Assembly: GCF_021369635.1 (NCBI RefSeq)
Contig: NZ_JAJNBZ010000006.1
Location: 1 to 64,000, forward strand
Direction: 5' to 3'
Length of the DNA: 64,000 nucleotides
Source: Paenibacillus profundus
GTDB taxonomy: Bacteria > Bacillota > Bacilli > Paenibacillales > Paenibacillaceae
Shown here: piece by piece, positions 36,760 to 46,179 of the stretch
Layout: every line of letters begins with the position of its first letter
Numbering within the stretch: the stretch's first letter is position 1
The notes under the pieces: model-generated
What the model saw: only the letters and a program-made list of their open reading frames with translations
Databases searched by the model: none
What the model was told of the DNA's origin: nothing
Translations under genes and position numbers: made by a program

Positions 36760-37593
36760 TTGAATTGGTGGGAAATGTTTGTCGGCTTTATACTGGGACT
36801 TGTAGAAGGCTTGACTGAATTTGCTCCGGTCTCTTCGACTGGACACATGATCTTAGTGGATGATTTTTTGCTGCACTCCAAGGAACTATTCACTCCTTCG
36901 ATTGCGAACACCTTTAAGGTTGTCATCCAATTGGGCTCCATCCTGGCGGTCGTCGTCGTGTTCTGGGATCGATTCATGCATCTCTTGGGCTTGAAGAAAG
37001 GGCCGGTACACCCGGAACTTGGCAGAGGACGCCGGCTGAAGCTGACGCAGGTTATCGTCGGGTTGATTCCGGCGGCAGTCCTCGGGCTCCTCTTCGAAAA
37101 CTATATCGATGAATATTTGTTCTCTATCCAGACGGTGCTCATCGGTCTGGTGCTCGGAGCCATTTTGATGTTAGCGGCGGACTGGTTCCGCCCGAGCAAG
37201 CCATCCGCGAAGACGGTCGACCAGATCACGTACAAGCAAGCATTAGGTATCGGTCTGTTTCAATGTTTGGGCCTGTGGCCGGGATTTTCCCGCTCCGGAT
37301 CGACCATTTCGGGAGGCGTTCTATTAGGCATGAGCCACCGCGCGGCAGCCGACTTCACCTTCATTATGGCCGTACCGGTCATGGCGGGCGCGAGCGGCTT
37401 GTCGCTGCTGAAGCATTGGAAGGATTTCACCGTTGATGCGCTGCCGTTCTTCATTATCGGATTCATCAGCGCCTTCATCTTCGCATTAATCTCGATCCGC
37501 TTCTTCCTGAAGCTGATTAACAAGGTGAAGCTGGTTCCGTTCGCGGTGTACCGCCTCGTGTTGGCCGCTGTTATCTATTTCGTATTCTTGTAA
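36760..37593 (+). CDS. uppP: Undecaprenyl-diphosphatase
   Basis: A 277-residue multi-pass membrane enzyme of the BacA/UppP family. It dephosphorylates undecaprenyl diphosphate to recycle the cell-wall lipid carrier and gives some bacitracin resistance. Both family signatures are present: LVEGLTEFAPVSSTGHMI near 9-27 and WPGFSRSGSTISGGVLLG near 170-187. About eight helices are visible and the length is normal. It starts at TTG behind GGGAGAG and ends at its own terminator. Confidence 0.95.
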   Translation: MNWWEMFVGFILGLVEGLTEFAPVSSTGHMILVDDFLLHSKELFTPSIANTFKVVIQLGSILAVVVVFWDRFMHLLGLKKGPVHPELGRGRRLKLTQVIVGLIPAAVLGLLFENYIDEYLFSIQTVLIGLVLGAILMLAADWFRPSKPSAKTVDQITYKQALGIGLFQCLGLWPGFSRSGSTISGGVLLGMSHRAAADFTFIMAVPVMAGASGLSLLKHWKDFTVDALPFFIIGFISAFIFALISIRFFLKLINKVKLVPFAVYRLVLAAVIYFVFL

Positions 37594-37601
37594 TCGTACA
37601 G

Positions 37602-37636
37602 ACAGCCTTTGATCCTCGCGATCAAAGGCTGTTTTG
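37602..37636 (+). terminator. Terminator of uppP
   Basis: ACAGCCTTTGATC pairs with GATCAAAGGCTGT, followed by TTTTGC. Confidence 0.85.
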
Positions 37637-37657
37637 CTTCTATTCCGGTTCCATTTT

Positions 37658-38350
37658 TCAATCTTGTCTAATCATCCGATACGGATATTGCAGAAACTGA
37701 GCATCATTGCGGACAGAGTCGCGCAACACAATTTCTATCGGATGGATCGCTGCGTACTTGTCGGTGCCGAACCATTTCCGCTGCGTAGAACATAGAATCA
37801 ACAGCCCTTCCTCATTGCCTAGTGGCGCAAAGAGCGGATAAGCCGCTATGTACACGTCAGCCCCATAGCGCTCCTTCAGGACTGCTGCCGCTTCTGGCAC
37901 ATCCTCGACCGGCAGGCCGATCTCACTGATGCATTGAATGTCCGGCACACCGAACGAAGCGGATTCGCCTGCTTCTCTGTCCTGACCATTATGCCGCGCA
38001 ATGAATTCGATAAGGTTGCCTGCGGGGTCATAGAGATATACGGCATGCGCATTCCAGTGCGATAAGTGCTGAATATCTTTCCCTTCTATACAGTTGATAG
38101 CCGCCTGTTTCCGTTTCAGCCATTCCACGCATTGCTCTATTTTACTCTCAGTTATGTTGAATGCGAAATGATAAAACGGACGTCCAGCCTCAGCCTCGTT
38201 ATTGTGTACGAAGGTAAGCTGTGAGGCACCTGCTTGAAACGTGATGCCTCCCCCGTGTTCATGCATAATTGGCAGTCCTAGCACTTGGGAATAGAACCTC
38301 TTGATATTCTGCAAGTCGCTCGTATGCAACCTGATTTCTTGTATTTTCAT
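37658..38350 (-). CDS. VOC (glyoxalase/dioxygenase-like) family protein
   Basis: A 230-residue cytoplasmic protein. The first VOC module (1-120) opens with IRLHTSDLQNIKRFYSQVLG and ends with YLYDPAGNLIEFI. The second half (about 135-225) repeats the fold in weaker form. Metal ligands may be His9, His80 and Glu116. Such proteins include ring-cleaving dioxygenases and bleomycin-type resistance proteins; the substrate is unknown. GAGGAGG precedes the ATG. The 260 bp upstream, before the azoreductase gene, hold no convincing gene. Confidence 0.8.
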   Translation of the reverse strand: MKIQEIRLHTSDLQNIKRFYSQVLGLPIMHEHGGGITFQAGASQLTFVHNNEAEAGRPFYHFAFNITESKIEQCVEWLKRKQAAINCIEGKDIQHLSHWNAHAVYLYDPAGNLIEFIARHNGQDREAGESASFGVPDIQCISEIGLPVEDVPEAAAVLKERYGADVYIAAYPLFAPLGNEEGLLILCSTQRKWFGTDKYAAIHPIEIVLRDSVRNDAQFLQYPYRMIRQD

Positions 38351-38612
38351 GGCAATGTCCTCCTCTTTAATATGAAATGGATGTTCAGGAGCACCGACCG
38401 CATTCGGAAGGTACTCCTCATGCTCTTCTTGCTCGACTTACATATGACGCTGATGAAGATACAGCACATCGATTTCGGCCGACGCAAGGATTGGATTGTT
38501 CCCAATCAACATGTCCCTGTATTTCCACAGCCATATCCATGCTCTCGGGTTAGGCTCTACCATCATTATTTTCAGCTTCGTGCGCCCCCCTTCTATGCGC
38601 GCTCCCTGATCT

Positions 38613-39239
38613 CTAAAAAGTGATTGCTGCTTTCGATGCCGCCTCGATGCCCATTTCAATGATGCGTTGCTGCTGCTCTGGATATTGATTATGTCCTTCG
38701 ACGATAACGGTGACGATATCATCGATACCGAACAGCTTCAGATTATGCTTCATGAAGCGCACCGCCATCTCCTCTTCAACGGCCGGACCACTGGAATAGA
38801 CGCCTCCTCGCGCATGCAAAAGGGCGACCTTCTTGTTATGCATGAGCCCTATCGCTCCGTTCGGTGTATAACGGTACGTCGTTCCCGGCTGATTCAAGTA
38901 ATCCATATACGTGTGCAGCACAGTCGGAACCGTCGTATTCCACATCGGGAAAGCGAATATGACCTTATCCGCCGCGACGAATTGGTTTAGATAGCGCATG
39001 ATTAGGTTGACGTTATTTCGTTCCGTTGGCGACAGTATTTCGTCCTTCCGGAGCTTGTACATGCCGTTCATCATGTCATTGTTATAGTAAGGCAGTTCCT
39101 CGACATATAAATCCAGCTCAGTGATGCGATCAGACGGGTTTGTTTTCTGGTAGCATTCCAAAAACGCATGATACAGTTTTACGCTGACGGACTGTTCAAC
39201 GGAACGGCAATTGGCTTTCACGAACAATACTTGATTCAT
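38613..39239 (-). CDS. azoR: FMN-dependent NADH-azoreductase
   Basis: A 208-residue flavodoxin-fold protein of the AzoR/AcpD family. The N-terminal VLFVKANCR and the FMN-contact segment FAFPMWNTTVPTVLHTYMDY (about 96-115) match these NADH quinone/azo-reductases, as does HARGGVYSSGP (about 147-157). It probably reduces quinones and azo compounds in two-electron steps. GGGAGA precedes the ATG. It is a single-gene unit. Confidence 0.88.
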   Translation of the reverse strand: MNQVLFVKANCRSVEQSVSVKLYHAFLECYQKTNPSDRITELDLYVEELPYYNNDMMNGMYKLRKDEILSPTERNNVNLIMRYLNQFVAADKVIFAFPMWNTTVPTVLHTYMDYLNQPGTTYRYTPNGAIGLMHNKKVALLHARGGVYSSGPAVEEEMAVRFMKHNLKLFGIDDIVTVIVEGHNQYPEQQQRIIEMGIEAASKAAITF

Positions 39240-39384
39240 TTGACTTTCTCCCTTGCGTTCAATTTCCTAGAGCGGATTATGCCGGGTTATGGTATTACAG
39301 CGGAATTGCATTTCGTCCTGTAACGTTAGCATAACAGGTTCCGGAGCGGGTTCGCGTCGGCGGGCAGACGGACACCGGCATACC

Positions 39385-39412
39385 AAAAAAGCCCGATCTT
39401 TGATCGGACTTT
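39385..39412 (-). terminator. Terminator of the kinase/NarL-type regulator operon
   Basis: On the reverse strand AGTCCGATC pairs with GATCGGGCT around AAA, followed by TTTTTGG. Confidence 0.8.
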
Positions 39413-39436
39413 TCTACGACTTTAGTTGTAGTTGAA

Positions 39437-40084
39437 CTATTCTGCTAAGCCCTTTTTCACTGCAAATATCGCCGCTTGCGTGCGGGCGGACATTCCCAGC
39501 TTGCCAAGCAAATTACTTACATGCGTCTTGACGGTCTTCTCCGTGATATGGATATCAGCGGCGATCTCCTTGTTGCTCTTGCCCAGCGAGATCAGGCGCA
39601 GCACTTCCTTCTCCCGATGCGTGAGCGACTCCAGATTAGGTTCGTTGTCCTCCGGCTCCGGACGACAGGCCAAGTGCGACATCAACTGCTCGGTCACTCC
39701 CGGATGAAGCTGAACTTGACCTTGATGCACGCCGACGATGGCCTGCACGAGCTCATCCGGCATAATATCCTTCATTAAATAGCCGTTGGCTCCGGCTTGA
39801 ATGGCCGGAACGACGTGATCTTTATCGAAATAAGACGTCAATACAAGCACTTTCGTGTCCGGAAGATGCTGCCGGATGTGCCGTGTCGCTTCGATTCCAT
39901 TCATCTGAGGCAGCATCAAATCCATGACGACGACATCCGGCTTCAACGTTTCCGACATTCGTATTGCATCAATCCCATTCAACGCTTCGCCGATCACCTC
40001 GATATCTCGCTGCATCCTTAAGAAGAAGCGGAGCCCGCGCAGCACCACCGTATGATCATCCACTAGCAATACCTTAATCGCCAT
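39437..40084 (-). CDS. NarL/LuxR-family response regulator
   Basis: A 215-residue regulator. The receiver domain (1-120) has D8/D9 and the acceptor Asp near 55 in VVMDLMLPQMNG, with Lys in YLMKDIMPDE. The LuxR helix-turn-helix (150-210) includes LTHREKEVLRLISLGKSNKE and EKTVKTHVSNLLGKL. Its start overlaps the end of the kinase gene by 11 bases, so both proteins are made from one transcript. Targets are not visible here. Confidence 0.93.
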   Translation of the reverse strand: MAIKVLLVDDHTVVLRGLRFFLRMQRDIEVIGEALNGIDAIRMSETLKPDVVVMDLMLPQMNGIEATRHIRQHLPDTKVLVLTSYFDKDHVVPAIQAGANGYLMKDIMPDELVQAIVGVHQGQVQLHPGVTEQLMSHLACRPEPEDNEPNLESLTHREKEVLRLISLGKSNKEIAADIHITEKTVKTHVSNLLGKLGMSARTQAAIFAVKKGLAE

Positions 40085-41738
40085 ATCGATTCCCTTCCTT
40101 CTTCAAAGGCAGCATAACCCGTATAAGGGTCCCCTGGCGGGAGCCGCTCTCCATACTGAACATGCCTCCGTACGCTTCCGCCCGCTCGCGCATGCCGGTA
40201 ATGCCTACCCCTGCGCTCTGCTGCAGCTCGGACGCGACGATGCCAGCCCCTTCATCCGTAATTTCTAGCGCAACCTGCCCGCCTTCCATATATAGACGCA
40301 TATGTGCCGTGTTCGTCCGTGCATGCTTGCGCACATTATTAAGCGCTTCTTGCCCGATGCGGAATAACGTCTCCTCCAAATAGCGGGGCAACTCCAGCAT
40401 GATCTCGGAGTGAGCGATCACCAGCACGCCCTGCGTCTTGCCGTACCGGATCAGCCCCGTAAGAAGGCCCTCCTCCAACCCGGCGGGGCGCAGCTGCCAG
40501 ATGAGCGAACGCATCTCGCATACCGCATCCTTCGTCAGCTCTTGCATTTCCGTCAGAACGGACATAATGGACTCCCCTTGGAAGCCGGGTGAGGAGGCTG
40601 GAACCGACATCAAGCTCTCCATCCCTCGCGCCGTCAATTGCAGGGCGAACAGCTTCTGGGATACCGAATCGTGCAAATCCCGGGCCAATCGGTTGCGTTC
40701 CTGCCACATAAGCAAATGGAGCTGCTGTTCATGATACTGTGCTGTCTCATAGGCGCGGGACATATGCTCAGCCACCAACTGAAGCATTTCCATCATCACG
40801 GCATCGATATGCTTCTGTTCCGTACTGCCCGCGTGGATGACGCCAATTGGCTTATCCCGCAGGAGGACGGGTACGGCTGCTTGCGAAGCCATATACCGGT
40901 ATGAGCTGGGGCGCTCATCAGAACGGTCATGGAACTCGTTCCAGACATGAGGCTTGCTCTCTGCATATGCGGTCCAGATTGGCCCCAATGCCGTTGAGCC
41001 CGAACGCTGGACCCGCCGCGACATCTTTCCGTTCTCCAACTTGATATGCCGGGACAGCTTGCCGCCCTCCGCAATATATACGGCTGCAGCCGGACACCCT
41101 AGGTGCTCCCCGACGGCGCGTACGACGATTTCCGGAATCTGCTTCACATCGACCACGCCTCCCAGACTAAGCGACAAACCGCTCAACCGATTCAATAGCT
41201 CAGCCCGCTTCAGGCGGGATTGATAGAGCAAAGTTCGTTCGATTGCGGTTCCGATCTGATAGGCGACCGACTGCAGCAGCATCAATTCTTTGGCATGGAA
41301 CTGTTCCTTGCCGGGCGCAGCCACATTCAGAATTCCGTATAGCCGTTCTCCTGCGTGAAGCGGGATGGTGGCATGATGCGTAATGCCTTCGGTATCGCCC
41401 CACCGATATTTCACGGCATCCTCTAACCGTTTGCAATTGAGCGTATTGTCCGCTTGCAGAATCTTTCCCTTCCGGTACCGGTCAATGCACCAGCACGAGC
41501 CTTGCTTCATATGATACTTGCCATCCGCATCCAGCGCCGGCGGAAGCTGGTAATCAGCCGCCAGCGTATAATCTGACTTCTCCTCAATGAGAAAAATCCA
41601 TCCGGCTTTGAGCCCCGTAATTTCCACCAAAGTGCGCAATACATTATTCAATAACGCCGGAAGCTCCGTCGAACGGTTAATCGTTTCAGCTATCATCTTG
41701 AAGGCCTGAAGTTCATCAATGGCAATCTCGCTGCCCAT
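40074..41738 (-). CDS. GAF-domain sensor histidine kinase (NarX/DesK-type)
   Basis: A 554-residue soluble kinase. Two GAF sensor domains lie at about 15-165 and 185-330. The HisKA_3 box has the acceptor histidine in LARDLHDSVSQKLF (about 355). The ATPase domain includes LNNVRKHA, DEGAGI and GVGITGMRERA. No membrane segment is present, so the signal is intracellular. GGAGGG precedes the ATG. It pairs with the overlapping NarL-type regulator gene. Cysteine-rich segments in GAF1 (GSCWCID, LNCK) could hint at redox or metal sensing, which is a guess. Confidence 0.9.
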   Translation of the reverse strand: MGSEIAIDELQAFKMIAETINRSTELPALLNNVLRTLVEITGLKAGWIFLIEEKSDYTLAADYQLPPALDADGKYHMKQGSCWCIDRYRKGKILQADNTLNCKRLEDAVKYRWGDTEGITHHATIPLHAGERLYGILNVAAPGKEQFHAKELMLLQSVAYQIGTAIERTLLYQSRLKRAELLNRLSGLSLSLGGVVDVKQIPEIVVRAVGEHLGCPAAAVYIAEGGKLSRHIKLENGKMSRRVQRSGSTALGPIWTAYAESKPHVWNEFHDRSDERPSSYRYMASQAAVPVLLRDKPIGVIHAGSTEQKHIDAVMMEMLQLVAEHMSRAYETAQYHEQQLHLLMWQERNRLARDLHDSVSQKLFALQLTARGMESLMSVPASSPGFQGESIMSVLTEMQELTKDAVCEMRSLIWQLRPAGLEEGLLTGLIRYGKTQGVLVIAHSEIMLELPRYLEETLFRIGQEALNNVRKHARTNTAHMRLYMEGGQVALEITDEGAGIVASELQQSAGVGITGMRERAEAYGGMFSMESGSRQGTLIRVMLPLKKEGNRYGD

Positions 41739-41851
41739 ATTCGCTCCCTCCGTCTGCGATCTTTTTTATTTATAACCATTATAAACAAAAAATAGGGTAT
41801 TCGCTCGTCGGTTTCGACGAACAAATACCCCGCTTTACGGGACACAGCCTA

Positions 41852-42124
41852 TTATTCTACGAGCAGTTGAAACCCTTCTAATTCTTCCTCCGCCTCACGG
41901 AACAGATCCAACAGTTGGTGGCTATAGTCTCCCAGATGGATCTCGCTCTGTTCGAAGTGAGTCCATTGAATCATAAGCGGAAGCTCAATCCACCCGGTCA
42001 GACAGTCCCACAACGCATCAAGATTGCAGCCGTAATAATCCGGAAGCTCCAGCTTCTCCTTCAATGCGTCGTGCAGCTGATCGCGGGTCTCATAGTGATG
42101 GCCATCCAAAATAATGGTGCGCAT
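41852..42124 (-). CDS. Barstar-family RNase inhibitor
   Basis: A 90-residue protein from the ATG at 42124 (GGAAGG six bases upstream). Barstar pattern: MRTIILDGHHYETRDQLHDA, then LPDYYGCNLDALWDCLTGW, where the acidic helix that plugs the barnase active site lies. It ends EEELEGFQLLVE. It is encoded just after a barnase-type RNase gene and presumably inhibits that enzyme inside the cell. The immediate linkage supports the pair. Confidence 0.92.
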   Translation of the reverse strand: MRTIILDGHHYETRDQLHDALKEKLELPDYYGCNLDALWDCLTGWIELPLMIQWTHFEQSEIHLGDYSHQLLDLFREAEEELEGFQLLVE

Positions 42125-42153
42125 TCCCAACCTTCCTCTCTGCCGCTCTTCAT

Positions 42154-42573
42154 TCAATTCATCGGTTCAAACGTCTCATAATGATTTTCTGTCTTATATA
42201 TGAGGCCGTCACTGGAATATAAAATGCGGTCCTTCCCCCGAAAGCCAGACTCATAGTTGATGTCGGCTTCGTACCAGACCCGGCCCTTCTTCTTCGGCAG
42301 CTTCCCTTCCCGATTGCGGAACACATCTCCGCCGATGCTCTTCCCCGGGGCCACCTCATGCAAATTGCCTTTCTTCGCTTGCCACCCGAGCGCTTCGGCT
42401 TCCTTCTTCGTAATGAAGCTTTCCGGCAGCGCCTGATGGGCCTTGATATAGTCCGCTACCTCCTGAAACCCGGTTAATGGCTGCGTGTCCGATATAGGCG
42501 CAACGGAAGGACTGCAGCCGGCCAGCACAAATAACGTAAGCAGCAGCAGACACAAGGACTTCATCCACTTCAA
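42154..42573 (-). CDS. Barnase-type ribonuclease with lipoprotein signal
   Basis: A 139-residue microbial ribonuclease. Active-site residues of barnase are all present: Glu102 in YEADINY, Arg112 and Arg116 in FRGKDRILYSSDG, and His131 in TENHYETF. The leader ends in the lipobox LAGC (Cys20), so the enzyme would be lipid-anchored instead of freely secreted like classical barnase. The TTG start at 42573 follows GGGGG. The barstar gene follows 30 bp downstream. Confidence 0.92.
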   Translation of the reverse strand: MKWMKSLCLLLLTLFVLAGCSPSVAPISDTQPLTGFQEVADYIKAHQALPESFITKKEAEALGWQAKKGNLHEVAPGKSIGGDVFRNREGKLPKKKGRVWYEADINYESGFRGKDRILYSSDGLIYKTENHYETFEPMN

Positions 42574-42649
42574 GTTGGTTTCCCCCTATCTCTGACGATT
42601 TCACTGTACTATCTTACCATCTTTCCGCCAGCACATCACGATCGCACAA

Positions 42650-42690
42650 AAAGAGAACCCTCCGACAAAGTCGAGAGAGAGTTCTCTTCA
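42650..42690 (-). terminator. Terminator of the oligopeptide-binding protein gene
   Basis: On the reverse strand AGAGAACTCTC pairs imperfectly with GAGGGTTCTCT, followed by TTTTTG. Confidence 0.75.
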
Positions 42691-42699
42691 TTTACATTG

Positions 42700-44463
42700 C
42701 TATTGAATTTGAATCTTGGCGAGATCATACGTAAAGTTGCGGTATGGAGACATGTCAAAACCTTGAATGCGTGCGTTCGTACCGAACATATCGCGACGCT
42801 GATACATGAAAATGTAAGGCAAATCTTCATTCAGTTCTTGATACAGCTCTTTGAAGATTGGTTTGCGTTTCTCGACGTCAATTTCCTTGCCTGCTTTCGT
42901 GAACAATTCGTCGACTTTCGGGTTGGAATAACCGACCTCGTTCTGCGAGCCGCCCGTCTTGAACACGTTTTCGCCGGATTGCGGATCCGGCGTCAATTGC
43001 CATGCCATGAACAGCATGTCGAAATCGCCCTTTTTCCGCTTTTCGACGACGGCATTGAAGTCCATCATTTCAGCGTTGAACTCGATGCCGAGTTCTTTGT
43101 AATTGGCTTGCGCGACCGGAATGATGGCGTCATTGACCGGATTTGGCGTCGTCGCCGTGAAGTTGATTTTGAATTTCTTGCCGCCCTTCTCACGAAGGCC
43201 GTCCGCTCCGACCTTCCAGCCGGCTTCATCCAGCAATTGCTTTGCTTTATCAAGGTCAAAGTTATAATGTGTCACTTCATCTGTATAAGACCAAGATACT
43301 TTGGACTGCGGTACATCGATGACTTCCGCATAGCCTTGATAGATGGCATCAACGATTTCTTGACGGTTCAAGCCGTATGCCAACGCTTGACGGACTCTCT
43401 TATCTTTGAATTGATCGCGGTTATGGTTAAACGTAATATATCCATATCCGTTAGTAGGGAACAGCGTAATATCGAGGAAGCCCATTTCTTTCAATTGTTC
43501 CACCTGATCTTTGTTTACGCTAATATCGTCCATGTCCGTCTCGCCCGTTTGCAGCAGTTGGACGTTTGTTTCTTCTGTTGTAAATTTGTAAATCATATTT
43601 TCGATCTTTGGCTTGCCTTCGAAATACAGCTCATTCGCTGCGAACACCGCTTCCTGTCCGGCTACGAACTTAACCAGCTTGTAGGGGCCGGAACCGAGCG
43701 GCAAAGTGAACAGATCTCTCATATAGCCGAGGCTGCCTTGCTTATAATCTTTTCCATAATATGCTTTTGGCATGACACCTACACCACCGATGGTGGAAAA
43801 TGCCAATGCGCTGATTTCGGTTGTCGTTATTTCAATCGTTTTCGGGTCAATAACTTTGATGCCTTCAATTGAGGTTGCTTTGCCGTTTTTATATTCCTGA
43901 CCGCCTTTGATACGGGCATGGGCAATGACGTCGGTAGGACCGTCGTAGGATTTGTCGTGCAGCAGCGTGATGGAGAAGGCCACGTCTTCAGCGGTTAACG
44001 GCGTGCCGTCGCTGAACTTGACCCCGTCTTTGAGCTTGAATGTATATCTCAGCTTGTCTTCCGAAACTTCGTAGCTTTCCGCCAAATCTTCGGAATACGT
44101 GCCGTCCTGGTTTATTTTGAGCAAGGAATTAAACACTGCGGAGGTCATATAATTGTCATACACGTTCTCCGCAAAAATTGGATTGATGATGCCGGACGGA
44201 GCGGTCATTCCAACGATAATCATATCTTTGCGGTTTGTTGCGGCTTCCGGAGATTTTGCCGGGTCCGAAGCTTTGATAACGCCTTCAGAGATAATTTCGC
44301 TATCCGCGCCTTGCTCCTTGTCATTGCCTTCATCCTTTGACTGTTCGGCTGCTTGATCATTCGGCTTGTCGCCGGATCCCGCATTGCTTCCGCCGCCGCA
44401 TGCGGACAGGACTAATGTCAATGACAGCAGCAAGCACATGATGGTACTGAATTTCTTTTTCAA
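42700..44463 (-). CDS. Oligopeptide ABC transporter substrate-binding lipoprotein
   Basis: A 587-residue family 5 extracellular solute-binding protein (OppA/DppA type). It has a lipoprotein leader with lipobox LSAC. Hallmarks: YTFKLKDGVKFSDGTPLTAEDV, KDKRVRQALAYGLNRQEIVD and a closing YIFMYQRRDM. It captures peptides outside the membrane for an ABC importer, but no permease or ATPase genes adjoin it, so it is an orphan receptor. The TTG start follows GGGGGAG. A decayed fragment of a related gene lies upstream at 44853. Confidence 0.92.
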   Translation of the reverse strand: MKKKFSTIMCLLLSLTLVLSACGGGSNAGSGDKPNDQAAEQSKDEGNDKEQGADSEIISEGVIKASDPAKSPEAATNRKDMIIVGMTAPSGIINPIFAENVYDNYMTSAVFNSLLKINQDGTYSEDLAESYEVSEDKLRYTFKLKDGVKFSDGTPLTAEDVAFSITLLHDKSYDGPTDVIAHARIKGGQEYKNGKATSIEGIKVIDPKTIEITTTEISALAFSTIGGVGVMPKAYYGKDYKQGSLGYMRDLFTLPLGSGPYKLVKFVAGQEAVFAANELYFEGKPKIENMIYKFTTEETNVQLLQTGETDMDDISVNKDQVEQLKEMGFLDITLFPTNGYGYITFNHNRDQFKDKRVRQALAYGLNRQEIVDAIYQGYAEVIDVPQSKVSWSYTDEVTHYNFDLDKAKQLLDEAGWKVGADGLREKGGKKFKINFTATTPNPVNDAIIPVAQANYKELGIEFNAEMMDFNAVVEKRKKGDFDMLFMAWQLTPDPQSGENVFKTGGSQNEVGYSNPKVDELFTKAGKEIDVEKRKPIFKELYQELNEDLPYIFMYQRRDMFGTNARIQGFDMSPYRNFTYDLAKIQIQ

Positions 44464-44804
44464 TAGATTCTCCCCCTACGAAAAAATAATCTTTCTTATG
44501 TTAAATAAATTATGTACATAGGATGGGTATAGCTGATATACATAACGTTCGTAACATAGATGCAGGGCATATTAATAGAACATTGGGCGAGTGAGATTCT
44601 ATGAAGTTCATTACCAAAATGAGGTATCAAATTATCCATAATACTACTTTAAAATTTTTCATTTGTAAATCCTATATTTATTCTAAAAGAATGAATTTCA
44701 TGCATAAGAATCCGCCTGTAATCACCACACTTGATATACATTATATGGTTATTAATTTGTGGGATGACACCGTATTGCCGCGGCTTTTCAGGGCACACAA
44801 ACGA

Positions 44805-44838
44805 ATAAAAAATGCCCAGCCAAATCGGCTGAGCATAT
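44805..44838 (-). terminator. Terminator downstream of the decayed binding-protein gene
   Basis: On the reverse strand GCTCAGCC pairs with GGCTGGGC around GATTT, followed by ATTTTTTATT. Confidence 0.7.
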
Positions 44839-44852
44839 GCAGTGTAATAGAC

Positions 44853-45053
44853 TTATTGAATTTGACTGGCGTTAATCCAAATGCGAAGAACATCATCAAA
44901 GTCGCTTTTTTTGCGTTTGTCAAAAGCAGCGTTAGCGAATGCCAACGCGTTTACCTTCGTCGTTGTCACCTCAATCGTTCTCGGAACGAGCACCTTGATG
45001 CTTTCAACCGAAGACGTTTTTCCTTCTTTATACTCCACTCCGCCTTCTAGCAC
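44853..45053 (-). pseudogene. Remnant of a second oligopeptide-binding protein gene
   Basis: A 66-codon fragment joining two separate parts of the neighbouring binding protein. GGVEYKEGKTSSVESIKVL and PRTIEVTTTKVNALAF match GGQEYKNGKATSIEGIKVI and its continuation. FDKRKKSDFDD then matches VEKRKKGDFD some 240 residues later. The middle was deleted and the ends are missing. The stretch 44464-44804 has no gene. Confidence 0.8.
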
Positions 45054-45118
45054 ACTTTCAATATATTAATGCCATTAATATTTAATCGTATTATTTCTAT
45101 TAATAGTCTATTTGGGCA

Positions 45119-46099
45119 TTACACTTTGAACCAGCCTTTTCTCCGAAACCACAAGTACATCCCCACACCGATTAGAACCATCACTATCAATACGATAAAG
45201 TATCCGTAATGTGATTTCAGCTCTGGCATGAATTCAAAGTTCATCCCGTATACACCAGCGATAAACGTTAACGGAATAAAAATGGAAGAAATAATCGTGA
45301 GCGTCATCATGATGCTATTCATCCGATTGGAGTTAAAAGAAGTGTAACTGTCACGTATATCTGCCGTCATTTCCCGATTGGATTCGATCAATTCAGACAG
45401 ACGCAGCAAATGATCGTGAATGTCGACAAAATAGACATGGTGCTCTTTAAAAGCAGCCAGCCGCTCAGAATTCAAAATACGGTACAGTAAATCACGCATC
45501 GTATTTATCGTCCGCCGAAGCTTCAGCAAATCTCCGCGGATGTCGAACAGTTCGTCCATCAATCGATTCCCGTTCGCTCTCTTCAGATTGTCATCCAGCT
45601 TATCGACAGCTTCTTCGATCAGATACACGGCAGGGAAATATTGATCCACCAGTTTATCCATGACGAGATAGGCGATATAGACGGGCCCTTTTGCCCATAT
45701 CGCTTCATTCACTGATATTTTCTCCCACACCTCTTCAAGCTCCTCCGATTGCTGCAGGTGAAAGGAGACAACATAGTTGCCCCCGACAAATAAATCAACT
45801 TCTTCCGCATCCAAAGTCCGTTGGTTTAAAGCATGAAGCACAAAAAAATTGTAATCTCCGTAATAATCCATCTTCGGGCGCTGCAGAAAGTGAAGACAGT
45901 CTTCAATCGCTAACGGATGAAAATGAAAAACACGGTCCAATAAGGCTGCTTCTTCATGGCTTGGACTATCGAAATCAACCCAATACCATTCGATATCCGC
46001 AGCTCTCAATCGTTCGAGCGGCAAATTATGCAGCAGTGTGGCGTCCTTCGTCAGCGCGAGTGTACGAATCAATGCAGTTCCATTCCTCTCTATTCCCAT
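45119..46099 (-). CDS. corA: CorA-family magnesium transporter
   Basis: A 326-residue inner-membrane divalent-cation channel subunit. A long cytoplasmic domain is followed by two C-terminal helices flanking the diagnostic GMN triplet in VYGMNFEFMPEL, the selectivity loop. A Bacillales-type N-terminus IRTLALTKDATLLHNLPLER is present. The exact start is uncertain: ATG 46099 lacks a good ribosome site, and TTG 46072 behind GAGAGGA would give the common length. Transport of Mg2+ (or Co2+/Ni2+) is inferred from the family. Confidence 0.9.
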   Translation of the reverse strand: MGIERNGTALIRTLALTKDATLLHNLPLERLRAADIEWYWVDFDSPSHEEAALLDRVFHFHPLAIEDCLHFLQRPKMDYYGDYNFFVLHALNQRTLDAEEVDLFVGGNYVVSFHLQQSEELEEVWEKISVNEAIWAKGPVYIAYLVMDKLVDQYFPAVYLIEEAVDKLDDNLKRANGNRLMDELFDIRGDLLKLRRTINTMRDLLYRILNSERLAAFKEHHVYFVDIHDHLLRLSELIESNREMTADIRDSYTSFNSNRMNSIMMTLTIISSIFIPLTFIAGVYGMNFEFMPELKSHYGYFIVLIVMVLIGVGMYLWFRRKGWFKV

Positions 46100-46179
46100 C
46101 TTGATGAATCCATTGTACACGCTGCACGTGAAAAATGAAAAAGGCAGGAACACTCCTGCCCGGACCACCCGATTTTCAT

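Noticed and set aside
42697..43872. 391-codon forward frame
   Set aside because: It is entirely antisense to the oligopeptide-binding lipoprotein gene, which has a ribosome site, lipobox and family motifs; the forward frame has none.
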